Counted from the stretch's first letter, positions 16,129 through 26,578 are shown. The stretch is 64,000 bases of DNA from GCA-2862585 sp965277895 (GCA_965277895.1 CBDIDR010000001.1:620001-684000), one strand, 5' to 3'. Translations and numbers: made by a program. The notes: generated by a model from the sequence alone, not told the origin.

Positions 16129-18189
16129 ATGATAACCTTAGAAAAAATTAGAAATCGCTCAGGACTATTACTTTTCGTAATAGGCTTTGCTTTATTAGCA
16201 TTTATATTAACCGACTTATTATCCTCTCAGAATGGTGGTTCAGCCCCTAGGGATATGGTAGTTGGTACAGTTGCTGATGAAGAAATTGACTTCCAAAGTT
16301 TTGAGCAAAGAGTTCAGCAAACATTTGAAACTCAAAAACTCTCAAATCCAAATATTGATATTGCACAAATCCGTAATTCAGTTTGGAATCAGGTGGTTAG
16401 AGAAACTATATACAATAGTCAGTTTTCAGACTTAGGTTTAGAGGTTTCGGCAGCTGAAATATTTGAAATGGTTCAAGGTGAAAACCCATACGAGACAGTA
16501 AAACAAGCATTCTCAGACCCGCAAACAGGGCAATTTGATAGATCTCGACTATTACAGTTTCTAAAAGAAGATATCAATAATGATGAAACTGGTCAGGCAA
16601 AATCACAATGGTTGAACTTCGAAAAAGCAATTCGTAATGAACGTCAAAATAATAAGTACAACGCTATGGTTAGCAAGGGTTTATTTGTTTCTGACTGGCA
16701 AGCTAAATCAGACAAAGATTCGCAAAGTGAAATAAGAAACGTTTCTTATGTACAAATCCCATTCACGACTATTCCTGATAGTTTGGTAGACTTATCGGAT
16801 GATGATTTAAGATCTTACATTAGAGAAAATAGCGAAGAGTACCAGCAAGATGCATCAAGAGAAATTGAGTATGTTGTGTTCAATGTAGCTCCTTCACAAG
16901 AGGATAGAGATGATGCTTATAATTGGATAGAAGATATAAAGACAGATTTCGCTAATTCGGATGATGACGAGCAGTTTACTAGAAAAAACTCTGATGTATT
17001 CAACAGAGTGCTATATGTTTCTGAAAGTGATTTACAAGATAACGTAAAATCACTAACCACTGCTGATAAGGGAACTGTGGTAGGACCTTTCACTCAATCA
17101 TCTAGCTTGCTTAGATTAGCTAAATTAGTTGATGTTTCTAGCAGACCTGATTCAGTTGAAGCAAGACATATTTTAATAAGTGGTGCTAATGCTGAAGAAA
17201 GAATTGATAGTATTAAATCACTTATTAAGTCCGGACAGTCATTTGCTGACTTAGCTACAGAATTCTCTGAAGATAGAGGCTCTGCTGTTAATGGAGGAGA
17301 TTTAGAATGGTTTGCTGAAGGTGTAATGGTATCGGAGTTCAATGAAGCTTGTTTTTCTGCAAATAAAGGTGATTTAACGGTTGTAAACTCTCAGTTTGGA
17401 ACTCACCTTATTGAAGTTACTGACCAATCTGCAAAATCAAAAAAATATAAAGTTGCTTACCTAGACCGTATGGTGGAATATAGTAATGCGACATATCAAA
17501 AAGCTTTTGCCTCTGCAGGAAAATTTGCTGCAGAAAATAGTAATTACGATGAATTCAACGAATCGGCATCAAATCAAAATTTGACAAAGAGATTAGCGGA
17601 TGGATTATTGGCCAACACTATTAACATTCCTGGACTAGAAAGTCCAAGAGAGCTAGTAAAATGGGCGTACGAAGCTAAAATAGGGGATGTCTCAGATGTA
17701 TTCGAGTTCAATAACAAAATTGTTGTTGCTTCTCTGACTTCAATTAAAGATGAAGGCTTAGTTGACCTTGATGATGTACGTTCATCGGTTGAGCCAATAG
17801 TTTTAAATGCAAAAAAGGCTGAGATGCTTTTGGAAGATCTGTCTCAATACAGTACACTTCAAGAAATTGAATCAAACTATGGCGTATCCACTAAGAGTGC
17901 TGAAGGATTACTCTTCTCTAACACTCAAGTTCCGACCTTAGGAAACGAGCCAGGTTTTATAGGTGCTGTTTTTGCTTTAGCTGAAGGCGAAACTTCTGAC
18001 GCTTTTACTACTTCTCGAGGAGTGTGTATGGTAAATGTTGATAAAGTGATTTCATCACCTTCTTCATCAGAATTTTCAGGAGCTAAAAATTCTCTTATTT
18101 CAAACTTACAAAGCAGGTCATCATTCCAAGTATATCAAGCATTACTAGAGCTTGCGGATGTACAAGATAACAGAGCTAACTTTTATTAA
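16129..18189 (+). CDS. ppiD: PpiD-like periplasmic peptidyl-prolyl isomerase/chaperone
   Basis: A 686-residue protein with one N-terminal membrane anchor (about residues 13-31, LLLFVIGFALLAFILTDLL), a SurA-N/PpiD chaperone region at about 35-200, and a parvulin domain at about 344-435 (EARHILISG, FADLATEFSEDRGSA, GGDLEWFAEGVM). The C-terminal part holds a second, degenerate chaperone region. It assists folding of proteins emerging from the Sec channel. The gene ends the coaX-led cluster and is followed by a strong terminator. Confidence 0.88.
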   Translation: MITLEKIRNRSGLLLFVIGFALLAFILTDLLSSQNGGSAPRDMVVGTVADEEIDFQSFEQRVQQTFETQKLSNPNIDIAQIRNSVWNQVVRETIYNSQFSDLGLEVSAAEIFEMVQGENPYETVKQAFSDPQTGQFDRSRLLQFLKEDINNDETGQAKSQWLNFEKAIRNERQNNKYNAMVSKGLFVSDWQAKSDKDSQSEIRNVSYVQIPFTTIPDSLVDLSDDDLRSYIRENSEEYQQDASREIEYVVFNVAPSQEDRDDAYNWIEDIKTDFANSDDDEQFTRKNSDVFNRVLYVSESDLQDNVKSLTTADKGTVVGPFTQSSSLLRLAKLVDVSSRPDSVEARHILISGANAEERIDSIKSLIKSGQSFADLATEFSEDRGSAVNGGDLEWFAEGVMVSEFNEACFSANKGDLTVVNSQFGTHLIEVTDQSAKSKKYKVAYLDRMVEYSNATYQKAFASAGKFAAENSNYDEFNESASNQNLTKRLADGLLANTINIPGLESPRELVKWAYEAKIGDVSDVFEFNNKIVVASLTSIKDEGLVDLDDVRSSVEPIVLNAKKAEMLLEDLSQYSTLQEIESNYGVSTKSAEGLLFSNTQVPTLGNEPGFIGAVFALAEGETSDAFTTSRGVCMVNVDKVISSPSSSEFSGAKNSLISNLQSRSSFQVYQALLELADVQDNRANFY

Positions 18190-18210
18190 AATAATTAAGC
18201 TAAAATATTC

Positions 18211-18243
18211 AACCCTCATTGAGTAATCAATGAGGGTTTTTTT
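18211..18243 (+). terminator. Intrinsic terminator after ppiD
   Basis: A perfect 12-bp stem (AACCCTCATTGA with TCAATGAGGGTT) with a 4-base loop and a T-run on the plus strand. It overlaps the last bases of the convergent rodA gene. Confidence 0.9.
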
Positions 18244-19501
18244 ATCTCAATACCTGAAGTCGGTATGAATCTAAATTTATAAAAATGAAAATGAGGATGG
18301 TAAAGCCCCAAAGGGAAGAGCCACCATAGCTAATAAATGGGAGCGGAATACCTATAACTGGTGCTAAGCCAATCGTCATAGCTATATTGATGGCAATATG
18401 AAAAAATAAGACGCTTACAACGCCATATCCGAATACTTTACTAAATATTGACCGTTGCCGTTCTGCCAAATAAATTAACCGCAGTAGAAAAGCTAAATAA
18501 AGCACTAGCAATAAAAAGCTTCCAATAAAACCCCACTCTTCACCAATAGTGCAAAAAATGAAGTCGGTACTCTGTTCAGGGACAAAATTAAATTTAGTTT
18601 GAGTGCCATTTAAAAAACCTTTGCCAGCAAAGCCTCCAGAACCAATTGCTATCATAGATTGATTTACGTTGTATCCAGCTCCTTGGGGATCACTTTCTTG
18701 ACCCAAAAGAATTTTGATTCTACTAACATGATGTGGCTCTAATACATTATCAAACACATAATCGACACTATATATAAAGCCAATGCTAGAGATTAGCAAT
18801 GAAGCTATAATTATAAACTCCCTTAATTTTCTGCTCGAAATAATGAAGAAGAATACAGCTAGACACGAAAGAATTATGATAAGTACGATCTTAGAAACAA
18901 TAATGGAAGTGATAAACAGTATTGCTGTAACAATAGCAAAAATTAAAAAATTTGCTGGCAAGCCAAAACGGTAAAGCACTAATATGAAAGCTGAATAAAC
19001 AAGTGCTGAGCCCGTGTCGTTTTGTAGAATGATTAGAAGAAATGGACATAAAATTATAAGTCCAACTATCACTTTATTTTTAAATTTATCTAAGCTGATG
19101 TTTAGTGTACTGAGGAATTTAGCTACAGCCATACAACTGGCAACTTTAGCAAATTCTGAGGGTTGTATTCGTGTAAACCCAATATCTAGCCAAGAAGTAG
19201 CACCATTAACTTCTACACCAAATAAAAGTACTCCTATTAGGCTTAAAAGCGATATGAAATAGATGATGTAGGCAAAGCCTTCAAAAAACTTCCAATTAAA
19301 AAATAAAATAAAGAGTGCAATTACAAAAGCTATCAAAATCCAAATCATTTGGCGACCATACTTTTGACTAAAATCAAATATCTCGTAATTTTCATTGTAG
19401 AGAGCAGCGTAAATATTTAGCCACCCAATTAGTACCAAAACGAGGTACATTGATATGGTCCACCAATCAACGTGGTCAAATATTTGTTTCTTAAATCGCA
19501 T
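18242..19501 (-). CDS. rodA: Rod-shape peptidoglycan polymerase RodA (SEDS family)
   Basis: A 419-residue multi-pass membrane protein of the SEDS family, which polymerises glycan strands with PBP2 during elongation. Visible signatures are GVEVNGATSWLDIGFTRIQP with SEFAK after it, the loop GSGGFAGKGFLNGTQTKFNF, DFIFCTIGEEWGF, and the C-terminal PVIGIPLPFISYGGSS. Length and motifs fit RodA better than FtsW because of the mre/mrdA neighbours. Its start shares one base with the end of the PBP2 gene at 19501, so the two are translationally coupled. Confidence 0.95.
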   Translation of the reverse strand: MRFKKQIFDHVDWWTISMYLVLVLIGWLNIYAALYNENYEIFDFSQKYGRQMIWILIAFVIALFILFFNWKFFEGFAYIIYFISLLSLIGVLLFGVEVNGATSWLDIGFTRIQPSEFAKVASCMAVAKFLSTLNISLDKFKNKVIVGLIILCPFLLIILQNDTGSALVYSAFILVLYRFGLPANFLIFAIVTAILFITSIIVSKIVLIIILSCLAVFFFIISSRKLREFIIIASLLISSIGFIYSVDYVFDNVLEPHHVSRIKILLGQESDPQGAGYNVNQSMIAIGSGGFAGKGFLNGTQTKFNFVPEQSTDFIFCTIGEEWGFIGSFLLLVLYLAFLLRLIYLAERQRSIFSKVFGYGVVSVLFFHIAINIAMTIGLAPVIGIPLPFISYGGSSLWGFTILIFIFINLDSYRLQVLR

Positions 19502-21318
19502 TAATATTCTATTTCTCCATTTACAATACGCTTCTCTAAATACTGTCGACTAATGGTATCGTTAATGTATTTTTCAATCATTAAGCTACCTATCGGCACT
19601 GCCCATGTTGAGCCCCAGCCGCCATTTTCAACATAGACTGCCAGCGCTATTTTTGGGTTGTCTTTTGGTGCAAATCCTATAAAAATAGAATGATCTTCAC
19701 CGTGTGGGTTTTGAGCTGTTCCTGTTTTTCCGCACACTGTCACATTATCCATTTTAGCAACATTAGAAGTTCCAAGTTCTTTATTTTCAACTACTTCTTG
19801 CATTCCTTTAATTACAATGTCAAAATAAGAAGAATCAATTTCAGTATATATTTTTGTTTTGAAACGCGATTCAATACTGTCGTTTTCTATTTCTTTGATG
19901 ATGTGTGGCGTGTAATAATAACCCCTATTTGCGATGGCTGCAGTCATATTAGCCATTTGAATAGGCGTAATTAAGAGTGCATCTTGTCCAATTGATAAGG
20001 ATAGGTTTGTTAATGATTTCCATCTTTTTTTACCATATATTCTATCGTAGTAGTTTTTGTTTGGGACAAAACCTTTCTGACCTGTTGGTAAATCATTATT
20101 TAGCCAATTTCCAAGGCCGAAGCTAACTACATAGTTTCGCCAAGCGTCATAGCCTTCATAAGTCGTCGGATAGTTTTCTATAATAGACTTGTAAACGTTA
20201 CAGAAATACGCATTACATGAGTTTGCTATTGACTCTTCTAAGTTCAGTGGAGACCTATGTTCATGGCATTTCATTTTTCTTTTTTCTTCGCCATAAATAA
20301 AACCATCATCACATTCGAAATGGGTACTTGATTTAATCACTTTCTCTTGCAGGCCAATAAGAGCATTGATGAGCTTAAATGTTGAGCCAGGTGGATATTG
20401 AGCAAGAGCTGCTCTGTTAAATAATGGCTTGTTAATACTATCATTATTTAGAACGGTATAGTTCTCAGAACGTTTACGCCCAACTAATGTATTAGGGTCA
20501 TAATTTGGGGCGGAGACAAGGCATAAAATCTCTCCCGTTGAAGGTTCAATGGCTACTACACTTCCTCGCTTGTTTTTCATAAGCTCTTCACCATAATTTT
20601 GAAGAAAAATATCGATAGAAGAGGTTAAGTTTTTTCCAGGAATGGATTTGGTGTCAAATTTTCCATTTTTGAAACTCCCTTTAATATTATTATGGACATC
20701 CTTTAGCAATAATTTTTCACCTTTAATGCCTTTGAGTTTATCTTCATAGGCCTTCTCAATACCACTAACACCTATGTAGTCTCCTTCTTTGTAATAGGGG
20801 TTTTTCTTAATGATTCGTTGATTAACTTCACCTACATAGCCCAATAAGTGACTAGCTGTTGAATAAGGGTATTTTCTTAGAGTTCGGGCCTGAACATAAA
20901 AGCCAGGCATCAAAAACATATTTTCCTGTAGCTTGGTGTACGTTTCTACGGAAATTTGTTTCATAAAAACACTGGACTTATACATGGAATAGCTCTTAGC
21001 CTTTTCAAGTCTTTTTTCTAAAGCTAGTGTATCTATTGAAAGTAGTGTGCAAATTAAACCAGTGTCAATGGTACTAGTTTGATTAGGCGTAATCATTAAA
21101 TCATACGCTGCTTCATTGTAAACAATTAGCTCCTTATTTCTATCGTATATAAGACCTCTTCTGGGGTGGTCTGTTTCTTTTCTAATGACATTGTTTTCTG
21201 AAGATGTTTTAAAGCTGTCGTCAACAACCTGAATAGAAAATAAACGAACTATAAAAATGATGATTATAACACAGAAAAATCCTCCAATTATATAGGGTCT
21301 ATTTTCAAACTTTCTCAC
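19501..21318 (-). CDS. mrdA: Penicillin-binding protein 2 (elongation transpeptidase)
   Basis: A 605-residue class B PBP with one N-terminal membrane helix (about residues 10-28), a dimerisation domain with RRGLIYDRN, and a transpeptidase domain. Catalytic motifs are complete: STFK at 312-315, SCN at 367-369 and KTGT at 531-534. It cross-links new peptidoglycan along the cell wall, partnered with RodA. The start overlaps mreD by 4 bases and the end overlaps rodA, consistent with one operon. Confidence 0.95.
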   Translation of the reverse strand: MRKFENRPYIIGGFFCVIIIIFIVRLFSIQVVDDSFKTSSENNVIRKETDHPRRGLIYDRNKELIVYNEAAYDLMITPNQTSTIDTGLICTLLSIDTLALEKRLEKAKSYSMYKSSVFMKQISVETYTKLQENMFLMPGFYVQARTLRKYPYSTASHLLGYVGEVNQRIIKKNPYYKEGDYIGVSGIEKAYEDKLKGIKGEKLLLKDVHNNIKGSFKNGKFDTKSIPGKNLTSSIDIFLQNYGEELMKNKRGSVVAIEPSTGEILCLVSAPNYDPNTLVGRKRSENYTVLNNDSINKPLFNRAALAQYPPGSTFKLINALIGLQEKVIKSSTHFECDDGFIYGEEKRKMKCHEHRSPLNLEESIANSCNAYFCNVYKSIIENYPTTYEGYDAWRNYVVSFGLGNWLNNDLPTGQKGFVPNKNYYDRIYGKKRWKSLTNLSLSIGQDALLITPIQMANMTAAIANRGYYYTPHIIKEIENDSIESRFKTKIYTEIDSSYFDIVIKGMQEVVENKELGTSNVAKMDNVTVCGKTGTAQNPHGEDHSIFIGFAPKDNPKIALAVYVENGGWGSTWAVPIGSLMIEKYINDTISRQYLEKRIVNGEIEY

Positions 21319-21836
21319 TTTAACGAATTTCTGGCGTTAAAAAACTGAAAAATAATGAGCAAAATGGAGGTCACTAGTCCACTGGCTATTGTTCGCAAAA
21401 GGATATTCACTAAATCGAATTGAAATGCTTCGATGAAAAATAATGCGAAATGATGAATAAACACTAAGATTGAAGTGTATATAATGGTTGTCGGCAATCC
21501 AAATTCGTTAATGGAGAAGACAATATTATTTTGAGTCTTATTCTTCAATTGAGGAATAAGAGATAACAATATCGGGCTCTTGAGGTACATAACAAGAACA
21601 CAAGCAAAAGTGTGTAGTCCCATAGAGTTTTGGAATGCATCCATTACTATACCTGTTAAGAATGCTATTAGTAATAATAGGTTTTGGTTTTTCTTACTTA
21701 TTGGTAAAAGAAAAAGGAACATAAGGTAAACGTATGGGTTGATATAGCCCATAAAAAATACATTATTAAAAATCAGTACTTGTAGAGAGATGAATACAAT
21801 GAAATTTATGATATGTCTGATAGTAACTTTACTCAT
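21315..21836 (-). CDS. mreD: Rod shape-determining protein MreD
   Basis: A 173-residue membrane protein with about five to six hydrophobic helices (VFISLQVLIFNNVFFMGYIN, PYVYLMFLFLLPI, LLLIAFLTGIVMDAF). The early PYVYLMFLFLLP and FLTGIVMDAFQNSMG segments are typical of MreD. It overlaps mreC upstream by 8 bases and mrdA downstream by 4. It serves as a membrane component of the elongasome. Confidence 0.9.
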   Translation of the reverse strand: MSKVTIRHIINFIVFISLQVLIFNNVFFMGYINPYVYLMFLFLLPISKKNQNLLLLIAFLTGIVMDAFQNSMGLHTFACVLVMYLKSPILLSLIPQLKNKTQNNIVFSINEFGLPTTIIYTSILVFIHHFALFFIEAFQFDLVNILLRTIASGLVTSILLIIFQFFNARNSLK

Positions 21837-22632
21837 TGCTTAATTGTTCTTCTAACAATTTTTTTTCTTCTTTTTTTAGAGGTTGGCAAACATTGACATA
21901 TTTAACCTCTTTTAAATCTTCAATAAAAGACATTCTTAAGTTGTGAAACTTATCGGCTTCCTTTGTTTTTATATCACTTATAACGCCAACTATAGTATTA
22001 GACGGGAAAATGTAAGAAAATCCACTGGTAGTTATAGTGTCGCCAAGCTTTAAGTCAACATGCGAAGGGATGTCATAAATTTTAGCTTTTTTATAGCTTT
22101 TACCATCCCACTGAAGTGAGCCGAAGTGATTATTTTTCTTAATGACAATACTCACTTTACTTTTGCTGTGCAAGATTGACAAAATACTGCTAAAGTGTTT
22201 TGATGTTTCTTTGATAATGCCAATAACTCCATTGTTGCTTACTACACCCATCCCTTTCTTTATACCATCAACTTTACCTTTGTCGATAGTAATGTAATTA
22301 TTGGCACGAGCCACCGACTTGTTAATAATTGTAGCGGGAATAAAATGACTAGGAGATGTTGAGCTAATACTATCTTTTTGCTGATAACTTATTAAACTTT
22401 TAAGTTTTGCATTCTCCATCAGTAAAAGTTCATTAGTGCTTTTTAATGAAAAATAACTCTTTACATCGTTGATTACCAAAAAACTTGTTGCGGTAACGCC
22501 ATTTGTTGAATTGATGAAAGCAGCCTTTTGAAAACTATTGTTTTGAATAATTAAAAAGAATGCAAAAACTTCAAGAAGAATAAATAAAATCTGATGATTA
22601 TACTTATTTATTAACTCTATTAAGTTACGCAT
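21829..22632 (-). CDS. mreC: Rod shape-determining protein MreC
   Basis: A 267-residue protein with an N-terminal membrane helix (about residues 12-30), a coiled-coil segment (SLKSTNELLLMENAKLKSLI), and two periplasmic beta-barrel domains recognised by NNYITIDKGKVDGIKKGMGV and NNGVIGIIKETS. MreC links MreB filaments to PBP2. It lies 15 bases downstream of mreB. The C-terminus is short and acidic/lysine-rich. Confidence 0.92.
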   Translation of the reverse strand: MRNLIELINKYNHQILFILLEVFAFFLIIQNNSFQKAAFINSTNGVTATSFLVINDVKSYFSLKSTNELLLMENAKLKSLISYQQKDSISSTSPSHFIPATIINKSVARANNYITIDKGKVDGIKKGMGVVSNNGVIGIIKETSKHFSSILSILHSKSKVSIVIKKNNHFGSLQWDGKSYKKAKIYDIPSHVDLKLGDTITTSGFSYIFPSNTIVGVISDIKTKEADKFHNLRMSFIEDLKEVKYVNVCQPLKKEEKKLLEEQLSNE

Positions 22633-22647
22633 TACCTACACAATAAT

Positions 22648-23670
22648 TTATCGAATTAAAAATGGGAAGTTATCAGTGTTCTTAAGTGCAATACCTGTCC
22701 CTCTTGCTACTGCTCTTAAAGGGTCTTCGGCAACATAAACGGGGAGTTTAGTCTTCAAAGAAATTCTTTTATCAAGACCTCTTAACATTGAGCCACCACC
22801 TGTTAAATATATTCCGGTGTTGTAAATATCAGCAGACAGCTCAGGAGGAGTTTGACCTAAAGCGGCTAAAACCGCTTGTTCAATTTGTGATATGGTCTGA
22901 TCCAAAGCACGAGCAATTTCTTTATAGGTTACAATTATTTCCTTAGGAATACCACTCATTAAATCTCTACCGTGTACAGCAAAGTTCGGTGGTGGCTCAT
23001 CTAATTCTTGAAGGGCTGCTCCTACATTAATTTTAATCTTTTCAGCCATACGTTCACCGATATCTATATTGTGATGATTTCTCATGTAAATACGTATATC
23101 AGTCGTGAAATTATCTCCAGCAACTCTTATTGAGCGGTCAGTAACAATACCCCCTAAAGAGATAACGGCAATTTCCGATGTACCACCACCTATATCAATA
23201 ATCATATTTCCTTTAGGCTCAAGAACATCTACTCCAATACCAATAGCAGCAGCCATAGGCTCATGAATTAAGAATACTTCTTTGGCACCAGCGTGTTCTG
23301 CAGAATCTTTTACAGCTCTTTTTTCAACTTCGGTAATACCTGAAGGAATACAAACTACCATTTTTAATGATGGCGAAAACAAAGTTTTACGTCTAGGAAT
23401 CATTTTAATCATTCCGCGAATCATTTGCTCAGCTGCAGAGAAGTCAGCAATTACACCGTCTTTAAGAGGTCGAATAGTGTCTATGGTCTTATGCGTTTTT
23501 CCATGCATTTGTTGAGCCTTTTTACCAATAGCTACAACTTTTCCAAGTATAATATCTTTTGCAACAATTGAGGGTTCGTCCACAACCACTTTGTCATTGT
23601 GTATAATAAGAGTATTTGCAGTACCTAAGTCAATTGCAATCTCTTGCGTCATAAAATCGAAAAAACCCAT
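22648..23670 (-). CDS. mreB: Actin-like cell shape protein MreB
   Basis: A 340-residue actin homologue with phosphate-1 motif DLGTANT at residues 14-20, phosphate-2 motif DIGGGTSEIAVISL at about 160-173, and the adenosine motif TGGGSMLRGLDK near 290. The N-terminus MGFFDFMTQEIAIDLG is standard for Bacteroidota MreB and includes a short amphipathic membrane-binding segment. It organises the elongation machinery at the inner membrane. The purH gene lies 11 bases upstream, an arrangement common in this phylum. Confidence 0.97.
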   Translation of the reverse strand: MGFFDFMTQEIAIDLGTANTLIIHNDKVVVDEPSIVAKDIILGKVVAIGKKAQQMHGKTHKTIDTIRPLKDGVIADFSAAEQMIRGMIKMIPRRKTLFSPSLKMVVCIPSGITEVEKRAVKDSAEHAGAKEVFLIHEPMAAAIGIGVDVLEPKGNMIIDIGGGTSEIAVISLGGIVTDRSIRVAGDNFTTDIRIYMRNHHNIDIGERMAEKIKINVGAALQELDEPPPNFAVHGRDLMSGIPKEIIVTYKEIARALDQTISQIEQAVLAALGQTPPELSADIYNTGIYLTGGGSMLRGLDKRISLKTKLPVYVAEDPLRAVARGTGIALKNTDNFPFLIR

Positions 23671-23681
23671 ATTATTAAGTT

Positions 23682-25199
23682 TTAATGTTTAAAGTGTCTA
23701 GTTCCGGTCATTACCATAACCATTTTATTTTCATTACAATAATCAATCGACAGTTGGTCTTTAATCGACCCACCTGGTTGAATTACTGCTTTTACGCCAG
23801 CTTCATGTGCAATCTCTACACAGTCTGCAAACGGAAAGAAAGCGTCAGAAGCCATAACACACCCTTCAAGTTCAAAATCAAATTGCTTAGCCTTAGCAAT
23901 GGCTTGCTTTAAGGCGTCAACTCGTGATGTTTGTCCCACTCCACTTGCTAGCAATTGATTGTCTTTAACTAGTACAATCGCATTTGATTTAGTGTTTTTG
24001 CACACCTTGCTTGCAAATTCTAAATCGGCTAATTGTTGTTCGCTAGGTTCAATTTCGGTTACTGTTTTCATGCCTTCGGCTCTGTCAATAGTAACGTCTT
24101 TATCTTGCTCAAGAACACCGTTTAGTATTGTGCGGAATTGTCTGTTTGGTAGAGCTGTTTCCTTCTGCACTAATATAATACGATTTTTCTTGGATTTCAA
24201 TACTTCGAGGGCTTCATTTTGATAGGAAGGAGCAATAATAATTTCGAAGAATAATGAGTTTATTTCATTTGCCGTTTCTAGGTCTAGCTCAGCGTTACAC
24301 ACTAGAATTCCACCAAAAGCAGAAATAGGATCACCAGCTAGAGCAGCAACATAGGCGTCTTTCAAAACATTTCTTGAGGCGATACCACAAGCATTATTAT
24401 GTTTTAGGATGGCAAATGTTGTGTCTTCAAATTCTGAAATGATATGTACAGCAGCATCTACGTCTAGCAAATTATTGTAGGACAATGCTTTGCCATGAAG
24501 TTGATCGAAAAAGCCATCTAAGTTTCCATAGAACACCCCTTTTTGGTGAGGATTTTCTCCGTATCGTAAGCCTGTGCCTTTAGGCATACTAAATTTAAAG
24601 GCTGTATCGTCTTTGTCAAAGTATGAAAATATAGCACTGTCGTAGTGCGATGAAATGTGAAAAGACTTAGTGGCAAATCGTCTTCGCTCTTCTATAGTAG
24701 TTCCATTCTTTTCTTTTAAGATGGAGTGAAACTCAGCGTAATCGTCTTTTGATGAAATAACAGTTACGTCTTTAAAGTTTTTTGCAGCCGCCCTAATGAG
24801 AGAAATACCACCAATATCAATTTTTTCAATAATAGACTGCTCGTCAGCTCCAGAGGCAACAGTTTCTTCAAAAGGGTAGAGGTCAACAATTACGATATCA
24901 AATTCTGGAATATCATACTCTTTCAACTGCTCATTGTCTGACTCTAATTCTCTTCGGCTCAATATACCTCCGAAAACTTTTGGGTGTAAGGTTTTTACTC
25001 TACCTCCTAATATTGACGGATATGACGTTAAGTCCTCTACACGCTTGACCTCTGTTCCTAAATCTTCAATAAAGGATTGTGTGCCTCCCGTAGAATAAAT
25101 AGTAACGCCTAATCGGCTTAGTTCTTCTACAATTGGACCTAATCCGTCTTTATAGAAAACAGAAATTAGGGCATTTTTGGGTTGAATAAAAGTGTTCAT
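23682..25199 (-). CDS. purH: Bifunctional AICAR transformylase/IMP cyclohydrolase
   Basis: A 505-residue enzyme carrying out the last two steps of IMP synthesis. The MGS-like IMP cyclohydrolase domain spans about residues 1-145 (STGGTQSFIEDLG, RVKTLHPKVFGGIL). The AICAR transformylase domain follows (LRYGENPHQKGVFYG, KHNNACGIA, DPISAFGGILVCN, VMASDAFFPFADCVE, QPGGSIKD). It leads the mre operon. On the minus strand a possible promoter has TTG at 25250-25248 and TAATATTG at 25227-25220, 20 bases apart. Confidence 0.97.
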   Translation of the reverse strand: MNTFIQPKNALISVFYKDGLGPIVEELSRLGVTIYSTGGTQSFIEDLGTEVKRVEDLTSYPSILGGRVKTLHPKVFGGILSRRELESDNEQLKEYDIPEFDIVIVDLYPFEETVASGADEQSIIEKIDIGGISLIRAAAKNFKDVTVISSKDDYAEFHSILKEKNGTTIEERRRFATKSFHISSHYDSAIFSYFDKDDTAFKFSMPKGTGLRYGENPHQKGVFYGNLDGFFDQLHGKALSYNNLLDVDAAVHIISEFEDTTFAILKHNNACGIASRNVLKDAYVAALAGDPISAFGGILVCNAELDLETANEINSLFFEIIIAPSYQNEALEVLKSKKNRIILVQKETALPNRQFRTILNGVLEQDKDVTIDRAEGMKTVTEIEPSEQQLADLEFASKVCKNTKSNAIVLVKDNQLLASGVGQTSRVDALKQAIAKAKQFDFELEGCVMASDAFFPFADCVEIAHEAGVKAVIQPGGSIKDQLSIDYCNENKMVMVMTGTRHFKH

Positions 25200-25331
25200 G
25201 AAATTAGACAGTTATACTGCAATATTACCTAAATACTATCTTACAATCAACCACTATTAAAAGGTTTTTGGCGTTTGTTAATAACTTTCATTCAGACTAT
25301 TTTATATATCTTTGAAGTCCTATTTTCATAC

Positions 25332-26573
25332 ATGATTTTATTACGATTATTTTCTGAAAGTTTACGTTTTGCATGGCACGCTATTGTGAATAATAAACTA
25401 CGTACTTTTTTATCACTTCTAGGGGTGACTATCGGAATTTTAGCCGTAATATCAGTGTTTACTATTGTCGATTCATTAGAAAGAAATGTGAGAGATAGTA
25501 TTAACAAATTGGGAAGTGATGTACTTTATATACAGAAATGGCCTTGGGGTTCGTCAGACGGCGGTGAATATAAATGGTGGGATTTCATGAGTAGACCTGA
25601 GGTTGATATCTCCGAGATGCGAAAACTTTCAGCTAAGTCTCAAAAAGCACAAGCTATAGCTTTTATGAATAGTGCCAAAAGAACCTTAAAAAATGGTAAT
25701 AATAGCATAGAAGGTGTAGATGTTTTTGCTGTGTCTTATGACTGGAAGAACATTAGAAATTTTGATTTAACGGATGGACGATATTTTACTGAACAAGAAA
25801 TAGAAAGCGGAAAAAATCAAGTTATTATCGGAACGAATGTTGCAAGAGCATTGTTTAATAACTCCGAGAGTTATGGTGAAATCATAAAAATAAGAGGTGA
25901 GAAAGCTCTCGTTATTGGTGTATTTTCAGTTGAAGGCGAAGATATAACCGGAAATTCACTTGATAATTCCGCTGTTGTGCCAGTTAATTTTGGTCAGCGA
26001 TTAATGAATAAAAGACGTAGTGACCCAACTATTATTGCCAAGGCAAAGGTCGGTGTTTCTAATGAAGAAATGAAAGATGAGCTTTCTGGGATTATGAGGT
26101 CAATACGTCGATTGAAGCCCACAATGCCTAATAATTTTGCAATGAATGAAATTAGTTTAATTAGTAATCAGCTCGATGGACTTTTTTCTGTAATTGGATT
26201 AGCAGGTTGGATTATAGGAGGCTTTTCAATACTTGTCGGAGGCTTTGGAATTGCAAACATTATGTTTGTTTCCGTTAAAGAGCGAACCAAACTAATAGGT
26301 ATTCAAAAATCATTAGGAGCTAAGAACAGTTTTATTTTGTATCAGTTTTTATTCGAGTCAGTCTTTTTGTGTTTGATTGGAGGAGTCTTAGGACTTTTGC
26401 TCGTCTTTATTCTAACTGCTGTTATCAATAACTTTTCCGATTTCGAAATTATTCTAACTCTAGAAAATATCTTATTAGGTTTGTCGGTTTCTGCTATAAT
26501 TGGAGTTGTATCTGGAATAGTTCCTGCTTTGTCGGCTTCTAAGCTCGACCCTGTTGAAGCTATAAGGCGATAG
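25332..26573 (+). CDS. MacB-type ABC transporter permease
   Basis: A 413-residue permease with the MacB/FtsX layout: an N-terminal helix (LRTFLSLLGVTIGILAVISV), a large periplasmic MacB_PCD domain at about residues 45-240, and three C-terminal helices in the FtsX domain (VGGFGIANIMFVSVKERTKL). The end motif PALSASKLDPVEAIR is typical. I chose the ATG at 25332 because MILLRLFSESLRFAWHAI is the standard start and a TAnnTTTG element (TATCTTTG, 25307-25314) lies inside the longer frame. No ATPase gene adjoins it, so it must share an ATPase encoded elsewhere. The substrate is unknown. Confidence 0.88.
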   Translation: MILLRLFSESLRFAWHAIVNNKLRTFLSLLGVTIGILAVISVFTIVDSLERNVRDSINKLGSDVLYIQKWPWGSSDGGEYKWWDFMSRPEVDISEMRKLSAKSQKAQAIAFMNSAKRTLKNGNNSIEGVDVFAVSYDWKNIRNFDLTDGRYFTEQEIESGKNQVIIGTNVARALFNNSESYGEIIKIRGEKALVIGVFSVEGEDITGNSLDNSAVVPVNFGQRLMNKRRSDPTIIAKAKVGVSNEEMKDELSGIMRSIRRLKPTMPNNFAMNEISLISNQLDGLFSVIGLAGWIIGGFSILVGGFGIANIMFVSVKERTKLIGIQKSLGAKNSFILYQFLFESVFLCLIGGVLGLLLVFILTAVINNFSDFEIILTLENILLGLSVSAIIGVVSGIVPALSASKLDPVEAIRR

Positions 26574-26578
26574 TCTTT